The notes: a model not told the origin generated them from the letters alone. A stretch of 53,546 bases of DNA from an uncultured Sphingomonadaceae bacterium (GCA_937873035.1 CALMVA010000009.1:1-53546); one strand, 5' to 3'; shown: positions 7,611 to 16,801, counted from the stretch's first letter. Made by a program: numbers and translations.

Positions 7611-9170
7611 TTAATCCACCACCACTTCAACCAGCGTCGGGCCGTGCGCTGCAAAGCTATGCGACAGCGCGGCGTCCAGATCTTCGGCGCGGGTAATGCG
7701 CACGCCGGGCACGCCCTGGCCCTGCGCAATCGAGACGAAATCGAGCCCAGAAAGATCCGTCCCCACGGTCTGTTGCAGGCCGAAGACGCGCCCGAAATTG
7801 ATGAGCGCCTCATAGCCGCCATTGTTGATGATGATGAAGCTGATGGGGAGGCGCAGTTGTGCCGCGGTCCACAGGCCCTGGATTGCATACATGGACGAGC
7901 CATCCCCCAGCAGGCAGATCACCTTCTCGCCCGGACGGCCAAGCGCGACGCCCACCGAGGCGGGCAGGCCATGGCCAAGCCCGCCGCTGGCGCAGGTGTA
8001 AAAAGTGTCGCGCTCCAAAATCGGCAGATGGTCGTGCATCGGCCCGCGCGTGCTGGGGGCTTCTTCCACGATGATGCTGCCCTTGGGGCGGAGTGCTGCC
8101 ATGCGCTGCATCAGATAGGCATCGGTAAAGGGCAGGCCCGGCAGCGCGTCCGCCATGCGGCGCGGCGCGGGTGCCGGGCGGGCAATCGGCTTTGGCCCGG
8201 CGAGCAGCTCAGCCAGCGCGGGCTTGAGGCTGGAGACGATGGCGGTGCCGGTCGGGATCCAGCTTGCCATGTCGGGATTATCGACAATCTGGAAGAGCCG
8301 CGCACCTTCGGGCACGTGCGGGCCAAAGCCTTCGACATGATAGATGAAGGTCGGCGCGCCCAGCACGAGAATGAGGTCATGGCCTTCAAGCGCCGCGACA
8401 ATCGGTTCGCGCCCTGCGGTCAAAAAGCCCTGAAACAAGGGATGGTTTTCAGGAAAGCCCGCGCGCGCCGCCATAGGCGCCACCCAGACGGCGGCCTTGT
8501 GGCGTTCAGCGAGCGCAATGGCTTCATCCCAGCAGTCATCGCGGCTCAGCCCTGCGCCCACGACAATCGCGGGGTTGCGCGCGGTCGCCAGCGCTTCGGC
8601 GAGGGCCGCGAGCAGCGACGCATCGCCGCGCACCTGCCGCGAGATGGTCGTCAGCTCCAGCGGATCACATTCCTTGTCCCAGTCATCAACGGGCACCGAA
8701 ACGAAGGTCGGCCCCTGCGGCGCCTGCATCGCGATGTGATAGGCGCGGGCAATGGCGGCGGGCACATCTTCGGCGCGCGCGGGCTCGATGGACCATTTGA
8801 CATAGGGCCGCGGAAACTCGCTCGCACGCTCGGCAAAGAGGAAGGGCTCGAACGGCAGGATGGAGCGCGCTTGCTGGCCCGCTGTCACCACCATCGGCGT
8901 CTGGTTCTTATAGGCGGTAAAGAGATTGCCCAGCGCATGGCCAACGCCTGCGGCCGAATGGAGGTTGACCATCGCGGCGTTGCGCGTCGCCTGCGCATAG
9001 CCATCGGCCATGCCGACCACGACTGACTCTTGCAGCCCCAGCACATAGCGGAATTCTTCGGGAAAGTTGCGGAACATCGGCAGTTCGGTTGATCCCGGAT
9101 TGCCGAAGATCGTCGTCATGCCAACCTCGCGCATGAAGTTGATCGTGGCGTCGCGAACGGTGGTCTTCAT
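7611..9170 (-). CDS. mdlC: ThDP-dependent decarboxylase, benzoylformate decarboxylase-like
   Basis: The 519-aa protein follows Pseudomonas putida benzoylformate decarboxylase closely along its length: FGNPGSTELP (S27), LQE (E48), NLHSAAG (H71), TAGQQ, PLVKWSYEP-like PYVKWSIEP and the ThDP motif GDGSS...NN. S27, E48 and H71 correspond to the catalytic Ser26, Glu47 and His70 of the characterised enzyme. The reaction would be non-oxidative decarboxylation of an aryl glyoxylate to an aldehyde. Start ATG 9170 has AGAGGA upstream. It converges on the dioxygenase genes. A related 2-oxo-acid decarboxylase or an acyloin lyase is the alternative. Confidence 0.82.
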   Translation of the reverse strand: MKTTVRDATINFMREVGMTTIFGNPGSTELPMFRNFPEEFRYVLGLQESVVVGMADGYAQATRNAAMVNLHSAAGVGHALGNLFTAYKNQTPMVVTAGQQARSILPFEPFLFAERASEFPRPYVKWSIEPARAEDVPAAIARAYHIAMQAPQGPTFVSVPVDDWDKECDPLELTTISRQVRGDASLLAALAEALATARNPAIVVGAGLSRDDCWDEAIALAERHKAAVWVAPMAARAGFPENHPLFQGFLTAGREPIVAALEGHDLILVLGAPTFIYHVEGFGPHVPEGARLFQIVDNPDMASWIPTGTAIVSSLKPALAELLAGPKPIARPAPAPRRMADALPGLPFTDAYLMQRMAALRPKGSIIVEEAPSTRGPMHDHLPILERDTFYTCASGGLGHGLPASVGVALGRPGEKVICLLGDGSSMYAIQGLWTAAQLRLPISFIIINNGGYEALINFGRVFGLQQTVGTDLSGLDFVSIAQGQGVPGVRITRAEDLDAALSHSFAAHGPTLVEVVVD

Positions 9171-9293
9171 GGCGTGGTGTTCCTCTCAAGGCCGCCTGAT
9201 GGCATGGCGCGCGCGGCACGGCCAGAGCGCACGCATGGTCCCCTGCCTCCGTTTCAATCCGCGCAATCGGCAGAGCGGATGTTCAATCTCTTC

Positions 9294-9370
9294 GTCACCC
9301 CAGCGCAGGCTGGGGTCTCTTGGCATCTCGCGCACCCGGCCATGGAGACCCCAGCCTGCGCTGGGGTGAC
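9294..9370. repeat. REP-like palindromic element (26-bp perfect arms)
   Basis: Arms 9294-9319 and 9345-9370 are exact reverse complements separated by 25 bases. Each arm is itself partly palindromic around CCCAGC...GCTGGGG. Degenerate pieces (CGGGGTGACG near 9391, GGCATGACGG near 9423) follow. The 9171-9492 spacer holds nothing else I can support as a gene. Related copies occur at 26859-26984. Confidence 0.85.
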
Positions 9371-9492
9371 GGTAAGGGAAGGTTCTGCGTCGGGGTGACG
9401 GGGATGAGAAAGCTCTGCGCTGGCATGACGGTTGGAAGGAGCGGTTATGGCTTACCTAGCCTTTTCACCCAACTCCCCCTATATGCCCGCCC

Positions 9493-10677
9493 ATGCAGAT
9501 TCCCGGACATATTGATCCCGTCGCGGTTCCGCGCGTGCCCACGCTGCGCGAGGATGGCCGTGTTGACCTTGTCGGCCTTTCCAAGGAGCAGATCCGCGCC
9601 GAGCTGGAAGCCGCAGGGCTCGACGCCAAACAGGCCAAGCTGCGCGGCAAGCAGATCTGGCACTGGGTCTATAATCGCGGCGCGACCGAATTTGCGCAGA
9701 TGACCGACATTGCCAAGGCGCAGCACCCCTGGCTCACCGATCATTTCGTGATCGGCCGTCCGCAAGTGGTCGAGGCGCAGGTGTCGTCAGACGGGACGCG
9801 CAAATGGCTGCTGCGCTCGCCCGATGCGCAGGATTACGAGATGGTCTTCATCCCCGATGCAGATCGCGGCACGCTCTGCGTCTCCTCGCAGGTCGGCTGC
9901 ACGCTCAACTGCCGCTTCTGCCACACAGGCACCATGCGGCTGGTGCGCAACCTGACACCCTCCGAAATCGTCGGGCAGGTGATGCTCGCGCGCGATGCGC
10001 TGGGCGAATGGCCTTCTCAGCCCGAAGGCCGGATGCTCACCAACATTGTGATGATGGGCATGGGCGAGCCGCTCTATAATTTTGATGCCGTGCGCGATGC
10101 CTTGAAGATCGTGATGGATGGCGATGGCCTTGCGCTCTCCAAACGCCGCATCACACTCTCCACTTCGGGCGTCGTGCCGATGATGGTGCGTGCGGGCACC
10201 GAGATTGGCGTCAACCTTGCCGTTTCGCTCCATGCCGTCACCAAGGAAATCCGCGACGAGATCGTGCCGATCAATCGCAAATACGGCATTGAAGAGCTGT
10301 TGCAGGCCTGTGCTGATTATCCCGGCGCCAACAATGCGCGGCGCATCACCTTTGAATATGTGATGCTCAAGGACAAGAATGACAGCGATGCCGATGCGCG
10401 TGAACTTGTGCGCCTTCTTAAGAAATACAAACTGCCCGCCAAGGTGAACCTCATTCCGTTCAACCCCTGGCCGGGCGCGCCCTATGACACCTCGACGCCA
10501 GAGCGGGTGCAGCGTTTTTCGGACATCATCTTCGAGGCCGGCATCTCCGCCCCCGTGCGCACGCCGCGCGGACGTGATATTGACGCCGCCTGCGGCCAGC
10601 TAAAGACCACTGCTGAAAAGAAGTCACGCGCCGAGCTGGACCGGCTCGCTGAGGAAAAGCTGGCGGCGCTGGGCTAG
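9493..10677 (+). CDS. rlmN: Dual-specificity RNA methyltransferase RlmN (23S rRNA A2503 / tRNA A37)
   Basis: The 394-aa radical-SAM protein carries the cluster motif CTLNCRFC (C136, C140, C143 bind the [4Fe-4S]), preceded by the RlmN-type CVSSQVGC and followed by [24 protein letters not shown] and the C-terminal [13 protein letters not shown] segment are also diagnostic. It makes 2-methyladenosine in 23S rRNA and certain tRNAs. ATG 9493 is used; ATG 9484 in the same frame is possible. It converges with the flavoprotein gene, with 9 bases between stops. Confidence 0.95.
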   Translation: MQIPGHIDPVAVPRVPTLREDGRVDLVGLSKEQIRAELEAAGLDAKQAKLRGKQIWHWVYNRGATEFAQMTDIAKAQHPWLTDHFVIGRPQVVEAQVSSDGTRKWLLRSPDAQDYEMVFIPDADRGTLCVSSQVGCTLNCRFCHTGTMRLVRNLTPSEIVGQVMLARDALGEWPSQPEGRMLTNIVMMGMGEPLYNFDAVRDALKIVMDGDGLALSKRRITLSTSGVVPMMVRAGTEIGVNLAVSLHAVTKEIRDEIVPINRKYGIEELLQACADYPGANNARRITFEYVMLKDKNDSDADARELVRLLKKYKLPAKVNLIPFNPWPGAPYDTSTPERVQRFSDIIFEAGISAPVRTPRGRDIDAACGQLKTTAEKKSRAELDRLAEEKLAALG

Positions 10678-10686
10678 GGGGGGGCG

Positions 10687-11889
10687 TCAGCCGCGCGCAG
10701 CAATCGCTTGTGCCGCGGCGACACCGCTCGCCCAGGCCCATTGGAAGTTGTAGCCACCGAGCCAGCCGGTCACGTCCACCGCCTCGCCAATCGCATAAAG
10801 CCCCGGCACTTTGGCCGCTTCCAGCGTCTTTGAGGAAAGACCCGCCGTGCTGATGCCACCTGCCGTCACTTCGGCCTTGGCATAGCCTTCGGTGCCATTG
10901 GGATGGAAGGCCCAGCCGGAAAGTTGCCGCTCGATCTGCTCAAGCAGCGCGTCTTTCATTTCGGCAAGCTGGATGAGGCCCCAATTGGTGTCATCCCCGC
11001 TCAGTCGTTCAACCAGCGCCATCGAGAGCCGGTCGGGCAGCCGCATCGATACGGCGCCTTTCAGCGTGGCGCGCGGCTTTTCCCGCTTGATGGCGCGCAG
11101 CCAGTCACGCGGGGCATCGGGCGCAAAGTCGATGTGCACGGACTCACCATGCCGCCAATAGGAGGAAATCTGGAGGATCGCCGGGCCAGACAGGCCACGA
11201 TGCGTGAAGAGCGCGGCTTCGCGGAACGCTGTCTTGCCCGTTTTGGCGCGCACCTCTGCCGAAACGCCCGAAAGATCGCGGAACAATATGTCCTCTCTGC
11301 CCAGTGTCAGCGGCACGAGTGCGGGGCGTGGTTCGACCACTTTCAGCCCGAAGCGGCGGGCAATGTCATAAGCAATGCCTGTGGCGCCCATTTTGGGAAT
11401 GGAAGGCCCGCCCGTGGCGATGACAAGCGCGGGGGCCTCATGCTCACCCACGCGAAACAGCGCGCCATCATGCCCGATTTCGCCGATGCTGGTGGAAAAG
11501 GCAAAGTCCACGCCGCCTTGCGCACATTCGTCCATCAGCATTGCGACGATCTGCCGGGCAGAGCCGTCGCAAAAGAGCTGGCCCAAGGTTTTTTCATGCC
11601 AGGCGATGCCGTGTTTTTCGACCAGCGCGATAAAGTCTGCCGGGCGATAGCGACCTAGCGCCGATTTCGCGAAATGCGGGTTGGCGGAAAGATAGCGGTC
11701 TGCCGCGGTTTCAACATTGGTGAAGTTGCAGCGCCCGCCGCCTGAAATCAGGATTTTCTTGCCCGGTTCGTCGGCATGGTCGATCACCAGCACGCGCTTG
11801 CCCGCCTGCCCGGCCATCGCCGCGCACATCAGCCCTGCCCCGCCCGCGCCAAGGATGATTGCGTCATATCGTGCGGGGGAAAGCGTCAT
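10687..11889 (-). CDS. HI0933/YhiN-family FAD-dependent flavoprotein
   Basis: The 400-aa protein has an N-terminal FAD-binding Rossmann motif (ILGAGGAGLMCAAMAG) and the family signature KKILISGGGRCNFTN. It ends with a second dinucleotide-fold part (GLYAIGEAVDVTGWLGGYNFQWAWASG). The family is widespread, but its reaction is not firmly established. I chose ATG 11889 (AGGGGG about 9 bases upstream) rather than the ATG at 11934, because the extra 15 residues show no family similarity. Confidence 0.88.
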   Translation of the reverse strand: MTLSPARYDAIILGAGGAGLMCAAMAGQAGKRVLVIDHADEPGKKILISGGGRCNFTNVETAADRYLSANPHFAKSALGRYRPADFIALVEKHGIAWHEKTLGQLFCDGSARQIVAMLMDECAQGGVDFAFSTSIGEIGHDGALFRVGEHEAPALVIATGGPSIPKMGATGIAYDIARRFGLKVVEPRPALVPLTLGREDILFRDLSGVSAEVRAKTGKTAFREAALFTHRGLSGPAILQISSYWRHGESVHIDFAPDAPRDWLRAIKREKPRATLKGAVSMRLPDRLSMALVERLSGDDTNWGLIQLAEMKDALLEQIERQLSGWAFHPNGTEGYAKAEVTAGGISTAGLSSKTLEAAKVPGLYAIGEAVDVTGWLGGYNFQWAWASGVAAAQAIAARG

Positions 11890-11996
11890 GGCAACGCCCC
11901 CTAGGGCAAGCGCCAGCGCATCACAAACGATCACTTGTGTTGTTTGTGGGCTGACAGTGCTTGCAACTGCCGCGCGATGGGAGAAGCATCCGCCCC

Positions 11997-13265
11997 ATGT
12001 GGTTGCTTTTGAAACTGCTCGCCCGCACCATTCGGCAGGGCCGGTTCACGCTCATCGACGCGCGCGGCCATCGGCATGACTTTGGCACGCCGCACCCGGA
12101 TTTTCCCATAGTCGTCATGCGCTTTACCGATGAGGGGGTGGCTGGCAGCATTGTGCGCAATCCGCGGCTTGCCTTTGGCGAGGCATGGCTCGACGGCCGC
12201 ATTGTCTTTGAAGAGGGCGACATCGCCGATTTCCTCACGCTGTTCCGCAAAAATGCCTCGTGGGAAAATGGCGGCGAATGGCTGCGGCCCCGCAGCTTCG
12301 CCCGTCGCGCGCTCGGCAGGCTTTCCGCGCGGATCGACCGCATCAACTGGGAGCGCAAATCGAAGCGCAATGTTGCGCATCATTATGATCTGAACGACCG
12401 GCTGTTCGATCTCTTCCTTGATGCCGACCGACAATATAGCTGCGCCTATTTCACGCACGGCGACAACAGCCTTGAGCGGGCGCAGGCCGACAAGAAGGCG
12501 CATATCGCAGCAAAGCTCGCGCTTGCGCCCGGCCAGCGCGTGCTCGACATCGGGTGCGGTTGGGGCGGCATGGCGCTTTACCTCAACAGGGTCGCGGATG
12601 TGGATGTGCTGGGCATCACGCTGTCGCAAGAGCAGTTGAAGGTCGCCCGCGCCCGCGCAGTGGCGGCAGGGGTTGCGGATCGCGTCCGCTTCGAACTGAT
12701 CGATTATCGTGCGGTCGAAGGGCAGTTTGACCGAATCGTCTCGGTCGGGATGTTCGAGCACGTCGGCCCGCGCAACTATCAGACCTTTTTCGCCAGGGCG
12801 AAGACGCTGCTCAGCGACGATGGCGTGATGTTGCTTCACACCATCGGGCGCATGGGCAAGCCGGGCGTGACCGATCCGTTCACCGCGAAATATATTTTCC
12901 CCGGCGGCTATAACCCTTCATTGTCCGAGATTGTCACGGCGAGCGAGCGCGTCCGCCTGATCCTCACCGATTGCGAGGTGCTGCGCCTGCACTATGCGCT
13001 GACTCTGGACCATTGGCTCGCGCGGACCAATGCGGCGCGCGACCAGATCGTGGCGATGTATGACGAGCGCTTCTTCCGGCTGTGGCAATTCTACCTTGCC
13101 GGAGCGTCAGGCGCGTTCCGCTATGGTGGGCTGGTCAACTTCCAGCTGCAATATGCGCGCAACCGCAATGCCCTGCCCATCACGCGCGATTATCTGGCGG
13201 CGGCTGAAGCGCGCTATCGCGGCCTTGCCGCCGCTGCGGTGGAGTCCGGCCCACCTGCCGGTTGA
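11997..13265 (+). CDS. cfa: Cyclopropane-fatty-acyl-phospholipid synthase family methyltransferase
   Basis: The 422-aa protein has an N-terminal Cfa-specific domain. The central signature NVAHHYDLNDRLFDLFLDADRQYSCAYF is split by the usual hinge. The SAM site is VLDIGCGWGG, followed by MFEHVG and a C-terminal lipid-binding part. It transfers a methylene from SAM to unsaturated phospholipid acyl chains at the membrane. Start ATG 11997 (MWLLLKLLART) has GGGAGAAG about 10 bases upstream. The gene converges with the EF-hand gene. Specificity (cyclopropane ring versus other C-methylation) cannot be told from sequence. Confidence 0.9.
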   Translation: MWLLLKLLARTIRQGRFTLIDARGHRHDFGTPHPDFPIVVMRFTDEGVAGSIVRNPRLAFGEAWLDGRIVFEEGDIADFLTLFRKNASWENGGEWLRPRSFARRALGRLSARIDRINWERKSKRNVAHHYDLNDRLFDLFLDADRQYSCAYFTHGDNSLERAQADKKAHIAAKLALAPGQRVLDIGCGWGGMALYLNRVADVDVLGITLSQEQLKVARARAVAAGVADRVRFELIDYRAVEGQFDRIVSVGMFEHVGPRNYQTFFARAKTLLSDDGVMLLHTIGRMGKPGVTDPFTAKYIFPGGYNPSLSEIVTASERVRLILTDCEVLRLHYALTLDHWLARTNAARDQIVAMYDERFFRLWQFYLAGASGAFRYGGLVNFQLQYARNRNALPITRDYLAAAEARYRGLAAAAVESGPPAG

Positions 13266-13287
13266 GCAGGCGGGCCGGATCAACCGG
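13258..13287. terminator. Inverted repeat between convergent cfa and EF-hand genes (possible bidirectional terminator)
   Basis: CCGGTTGA at 13258-13265 pairs with TCAACCGG at 13280-13287 across a 14-base loop that is itself GC-rich. It overlaps the cfa stop and lies just outside the EF-hand stop. No clear T tract is present, so termination is only suggested. Confidence 0.35.
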
Positions 13288-13289
13288 GC

Positions 13290-13928
13290 TTATTGGGCCT
13301 TTTTGGCCTTCCAGGCGGCGCGCATCTTTTCACGTGCGGCCTTGCGTTCTTCGGGGCTGATCGTGCCATCCCTGCTGGTGTCGATCTTGTCGAAACGCGT
13401 GACGGCGGCGGCGGTTGCTTCGGCCTCGGTCAGCTTGCCGTCCTTATTGGCATCGGCGAGCGCAAACATATGGTCGGCCATCGCGCCGTCCCCCATCATG
13501 CCGTGCATCCGGCCCATCTTCCTGCCGTGGCCCATATCGTCATGGTCGGCCATGGCGGGCGGCGGCGGGGTGTCCCGGCCACCCGGCGGGGGTGGCGGGG
13601 GCGCATGATGGCCCATATGCTCGTGCGCGCTATCAAATTCGGCGCGGCTGATGTTGCCATTCTTGTCGGCATCCATCCTGGTGAACATCGCGCCACGCAT
13701 CTCGTCCATGCGCGCCTTTTGCTGCGCGTCGATCTCTTCGCGCGTCACGACACCATCCTTGTTGGCATCCATCATCGCGAAATGCGCTTTCACACGCGCT
13801 TCAGCGGCGGCGCGCGTTTCCGGTTGGTCGCTCATCGCGCCATGGCCTTCATGGCCCTTCATGCCCTGTGCCACCAGCGGTGCGGCGGCAAGTGCTGCGA
13901 TGCCTGCGAGAATAATCGTCTTCTTCAT
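13290..13928 (-). CDS. Exported EF-hand calcium-binding protein
   Basis: The 212-aa protein starts with a Sec signal peptide (MKKTIILAGIAALAAAPLVAQG). It carries four EF-hand loops in two pairs: DANKDGVVTREE, DADKNGNISRAE, DANKDGKLTEAE and DTSRDGTISPEE. Between the pairs is a low-complexity stretch rich in Pro, His, Met and Gly, which might also bind metal. A periplasmic calcium buffer or sensor is likely; no catalytic domain is visible. ATG 13928 has GGAGA 7 bases upstream; the in-frame ATG at 13940 is less likely. Confidence 0.85.
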   Translation of the reverse strand: MKKTIILAGIAALAAAPLVAQGMKGHEGHGAMSDQPETRAAAEARVKAHFAMMDANKDGVVTREEIDAQQKARMDEMRGAMFTRMDADKNGNISRAEFDSAHEHMGHHAPPPPPPGGRDTPPPPAMADHDDMGHGRKMGRMHGMMGDGAMADHMFALADANKDGKLTEAEATAAAVTRFDKIDTSRDGTISPEERKAAREKMRAAWKAKKAQ

Positions 13929-13960
13929 CGGGGTCTCCATTCAATCGGGTGAATTCATCC

Positions 13961-13981
13961 CGCCATGCCAAGGGCATGGCG
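13961..13981. repeat. Perfect 9-bp hairpin in the EF-hand/purC intergenic region
   Basis: CGCCATGCC at 13961-13969 pairs with GGCATGGCG at 13973-13981 across a three-base loop. It lies upstream of both divergent genes and has no T tract. An operator or an RNA structure in the 5' leader is possible. Confidence 0.5.
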
Positions 13982-14086
13982 CTGGTTTACGCACGCCCAG
14001 ATTTCAGCATCATGAACAAGCAGGGCGCAGGCAGATGGGCGGTGCGGCGTTGCGAATTGCGGCGGTGTGCGCTAAGGGCTGACGAA

Positions 14087-14128
14087 GCCCCGGCAGCCGC
14101 GCGGACCCAGCGTCCCGCACGCCGGGGC
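14087..14128 (+). promoter_or_regulatory. Leader stem upstream of purC
   Basis: GCCCCGGC (14087-14094) pairs with GCCGGGGC (14121-14128) around a 26-base GC-rich loop. It ends 32 bases before the purC ATG and is followed by CGCGCTTTTAATC. It could be an mRNA leader fold or attenuator; no recognised riboswitch class fits by eye. Confidence 0.3.
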
Positions 14129-14160
14129 GTCGCGCTTTTAATCGAAGTCAGGACAGTCGA

Positions 14161-14937
14161 ATGACCCGTCGCCGCCAGATCTACGAAGGCAAGGCCAAGA
14201 TCCTTTACGAAGGCCCCGAACCCGGAACGCTCATCCAGTATTTCAAGGATGATGCGACCGCCTTCAACGCCCAGAAAAAGGGCACGATCAACGGCAAGGG
14301 TGTCATCAACAACCGCATTTCCGAGCACGTTTTTACGTTGCTGGGCAATATCGGCATCCCCACGCACTTCATCAAGCGCCTCAATATGCGTGAGCAGCTG
14401 GTGCGGCAGGTTGAGATCGTGCCGATTGAAGTGGTCGTTCGCAACGTGGCGGCCGGCTCGCTCTCCAAGCGCCTCGGCGTTGAAGAAGGCACGCAGCTGA
14501 GCCGCACAATCCTTGAATATTACTACAAGGACGATGCGCTGGGTGATCCGCTCATCACCGATGAACACATTGCCTGTTTCGGCTGGGCCAGTCAGGAAGA
14601 GCTGCACGACATTGCCGATATGGCAATCCGCATCAACGACTTCATGTCCGGTTTGTTCGCTGCCATCGGCATCCGCCTTGTCGACTTCAAGCTGGAGTTC
14701 GGCCGCATTTGGGAAAATGATTACGCGCGCATCATTCTGGCGGACGAGATCAGCCCCGATGGCTGCCGCCTTTGGGACATGGCCTCCGGCGAAAAGCTCG
14801 ACAAGGATCGCTTCCGGCGTGATCTGGGCGGCGAGGTGGAAGCCTATCAGGAAGTCGCGCGCCGCCTTGGGTTGCTTCCCGATGGCGCAGACAGTGCCGT
14901 GCTTGACCTGGAAACGCACCGCAAAAAGTTGCGCTAA
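14161..14937 (+). CDS. purC: Phosphoribosylaminoimidazole-succinocarboxamide (SAICAR) synthase
   Basis: This 258-aa protein is full length for bacterial PurC. It begins [15 protein letters not shown], followed by [40 protein letters not shown] and [10 protein letters not shown]. It ligates aspartate to CAIR using ATP in purine synthesis. An AGGACA ribosome site lies about 6 bases before ATG 14161. No purS/purQ/purL follow, which is unlike many alphaproteobacterial purC loci. Confidence 0.97.
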   Translation: MTRRRQIYEGKAKILYEGPEPGTLIQYFKDDATAFNAQKKGTINGKGVINNRISEHVFTLLGNIGIPTHFIKRLNMREQLVRQVEIVPIEVVVRNVAAGSLSKRLGVEEGTQLSRTILEYYYKDDALGDPLITDEHIACFGWASQEELHDIADMAIRINDFMSGLFAAIGIRLVDFKLEFGRIWENDYARIILADEISPDGCRLWDMASGEKLDKDRFRRDLGGEVEAYQEVARRLGLLPDGADSAVLDLETHRKKLR

Positions 14938-15015
14938 GCGTGCGCTGCTGCGCGGCGTAAACGCTTCCTCAACCAAAAAGCCATAGTCTGCCGCCTTCAA
15001 GAAAGGGCTACAGAT

Positions 15016-15351
15016 ATGGCGCACATGGACCAGTCAGTCGAACAGGCCGCAGAAGATGCGCGCCGGGATGCGCGCGTGCCCGTTCGGATGCAGGCCAGCC
15101 TGCGTGAGCAATCTCACACCAAGTTTGATGTGTGGATCAGCGATCTTTCTGCGGCTGGTTTCCGGTGCGAATCGAGCAGCTGGCTCAAGCCTGATACAAT
15201 TGTATGGCTCACAATTCCGGGCTTTGCGCCTATCGAATCGGTGGTTGTGTGGCGCAACGGCCATATCAGCGGGTGCCGTTTCACGACGCCGCTTCATGTG
15301 GCTGTGCTGGAACACGTTGCCCGGCTGCACCCCCATCAGGTCCGTAGATAA
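15016..15351 (+). CDS. PilZ domain protein (putative c-di-GMP receptor)
   Basis: The 111-aa protein is essentially one PilZ domain. The N-terminal arginine motif RxxxR occurs twice in overlap (R16-R20 and R20-R24), followed by the second motif as DLSAAGF. Both are needed for c-di-GMP binding in characterised PilZ proteins, so binding is likely. No output domain is present, so it probably acts by protein-protein contact. It follows purC by 78 bases and converges on the lipoprotein gene. The window also encodes an EAL-domain phosphodiesterase. Confidence 0.85.
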   Translation: MAHMDQSVEQAAEDARRDARVPVRMQASLREQSHTKFDVWISDLSAAGFRCESSSWLKPDTIVWLTIPGFAPIESVVVWRNGHISGCRFTTPLHVAVLEHVARLHPHQVRR

Positions 15352-15366
15352 GGCCAGCCCGCAGGC

Positions 15367-15882
15367 TTAGGGTTGCGGTGCCGGTTCCAGCGGGATGGTC
15401 TGGAGGTCGGCCTGTGGCGTTATGTGCGTTGCCGGCGCTTCGATTCGCTTGAAGATATAGGCGTATAGCTCGCTCTGGTTGAGCACGATTTCTGCGCGCG
15501 ATTGGGTCAGCACCGGGATGCCCTGGCTGGCGATCTGTACAATCTTGAGCGCCATCTGGCTGCCGTCACCACCATCGGGCAGGACGAGTGCGTAGAAGCG
15601 CAAATCCTTGTCAGTCGCGGCGCCTTTATCCCCCGTCTGGCCCCGGCGCCCGCTGATCTGCCCGGTTGCCCGGTCAACAACATCAAGCTTGTAGCTCGCC
15701 TCGCGAAAAATGGTCACCGCACGGTCAAAGGTTTTTTCGATTGGCTGGGCATAGGCCGCGCGCTGATAGCTCGAATCGAAGTTGAATATCGTCCGGTCCG
15801 GTTGAATGGCCTCGGTGCGCGCGCAGCCGCCAACAACAAATGCCACAATGGCGTAGCTTAGCATCATATTGAAACGGCGCAT
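15367..15882 (-). CDS. Putative lipoprotein of unknown function
   Basis: A 171-aa protein with a short hydrophobic N-terminus ending in a lipobox (VVGGC, Cys at about residue 20), so lipidation and envelope location are expected. The mature part includes YKLDVVDRATGQISGRRGQ and ends in a Pro/Gln-rich tail. I do not recognise a domain. The ATG at 15882 is the longest choice; an internal Met at residue 6 or 7 is possible. Confidence 0.7.
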   Translation of the reverse strand: MRRFNMMLSYAIVAFVVGGCARTEAIQPDRTIFNFDSSYQRAAYAQPIEKTFDRAVTIFREASYKLDVVDRATGQISGRRGQTGDKGAATDKDLRFYALVLPDGGDGSQMALKIVQIASQGIPVLTQSRAEIVLNQSELYAYIFKRIEAPATHITPQADLQTIPLEPAPQP

Positions 15883-16079
15883 TATTTTTCTCCCGCAAAT
15901 GGGTGGGGATTAGGAATCGCCCTCCGGCTTGTCCATGCGATCTCACCGTTTTGGCGGCGATTGTTGGCGGCTGGCGAGAATTGCGAAACCAAATTCCGGC
16001 ACCAGTCAAAGCGCGCCAGAGATGCGGGTCAAAGAGCCTGCATGGGGCGTTGGATCGCTTTTTGGAAAGTGGCGCATCG

Positions 16080-16391
16080 ATGGATCAGTTTGCAGTGGCC
16101 GCCAAGCTCAACATCCGTATCGACGAGGTTGATATGCGGATCATCGCCTATCTCTTCTACGGCGGCGTTATGGCACTGGAAGTGTTGCGCCAGCAGCTCG
16201 AGTTATCGGCGGTGACCTATCATCTGCGCATCCGCCGCCTGATCCGGGAGAGCGTGGTGGCGTGCGATGATGATCCCATCAACCCGGCCGTGCGCAACCT
16301 TAACCTCACCGTTGAGGCGCGGGTGGCGCTTTATGACCTTGAGGCGGAAATCCGCAGCGCAGGTATTTTGGAGGGCGCGCACGCCTTTTAG
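16080..16391 (+). CDS. Small winged-helix (MarR-like) DNA-binding protein, first of three
   Basis: The 103-aa protein has a helix-turn-helix segment, VLRQQLELSAVTYHLRIRRLIRESVV, followed by a probable wing (CDDDPINPAVRNLNLT), the MarR/ArsR-like order. There is no ligand domain beyond this. ATG 16080 is preceded by GGAAAG at about 12 bases; the frame is open to 15903 but the added part has no similarity to the other two regulators. Two further winged-helix genes follow on the same strand. The targets are unknown. Confidence 0.65.
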   Translation: MDQFAVAAKLNIRIDEVDMRIIAYLFYGGVMALEVLRQQLELSAVTYHLRIRRLIRESVVACDDDPINPAVRNLNLTVEARVALYDLEAEIRSAGILEGAHAF

Positions 16392-16486
16392 GGAACAAAC
16401 GCCCTGTTGCCTGTGTTACCCCTTAAATTCGCCAAATAATATTGGCGCGGGCGCGGGGATGACCAGATGAGTGCACGGACTCCACA

Positions 16487-16801
16487 ATGGGGCAGTTGAG
16501 CGAGGGGCTGTTGGGCGTGGAGCGGCAATTCGCGCTTCGGGCCATTACCCCGGAATTTGAAATTCTGCTGCGTCTTTATGAGCGCGGTCCCACGCCCTCG
16601 GCTGCGCTGCGTGAGGCATCTCGCGCGTCCTCAGCCGCGTTCAGCCTCATTCTCAAGCGCCTTGTGGCGGCGGATCTGTTGCAGGTTGAGCATGATCCGC
16701 AGGATCGGCGCATCCGCAAATATGATCTCACCCCCTGGGCGCGCGGCGTGCTCGATGATTATGGTCGCGCCAGTGTGCGTGTGTTGAGCGCACGGGGGTA
16801 G
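16487..16801 (+). CDS. MarR-family winged-helix regulator, second of three
   Basis: The 104-aa protein has the MarR core: FEILLRLYERGPTPSAALREASRASSAAFSLILKRLVAADLL, then a wing with HDPQDRRIRKYDLTPWARG, matching the family DxRDxRxxxxxLT motif. It is shorter than the usual 140-150 aa and has reduced dimerisation helices. ATG 16487 lacks a strong ribosome site. It lies 95 bases after the first regulator gene. Confidence 0.72.
   Translation: MGQLSEGLLGVERQFALRAITPEFEILLRLYERGPTPSAALREASRASSAAFSLILKRLVAADLLQVEHDPQDRRIRKYDLTPWARGVLDDYGRASVRVLSARG

Noticed and set aside
7644..9026. 460-codon plus-strand frame opposite the ThDP decarboxylase
   Set aside because: Shadow of a gene with full family similarity on the minus strand.
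9294..9370. Possible CRISPR or prophage attachment site
   Set aside because: Repeats are inverted and not regularly spaced, with no spacers, cas genes or integrase nearby; they fit REP-like elements.
13987..15024. 345-codon minus-strand frame opposite purC
   Set aside because: Antisense to purC and without any recognisable motif.
15903..16079. 59-codon N-terminal extension of the first winged-helix protein
   Set aside because: No similarity to the other regulators; ATG 16080 starts where the fold begins.
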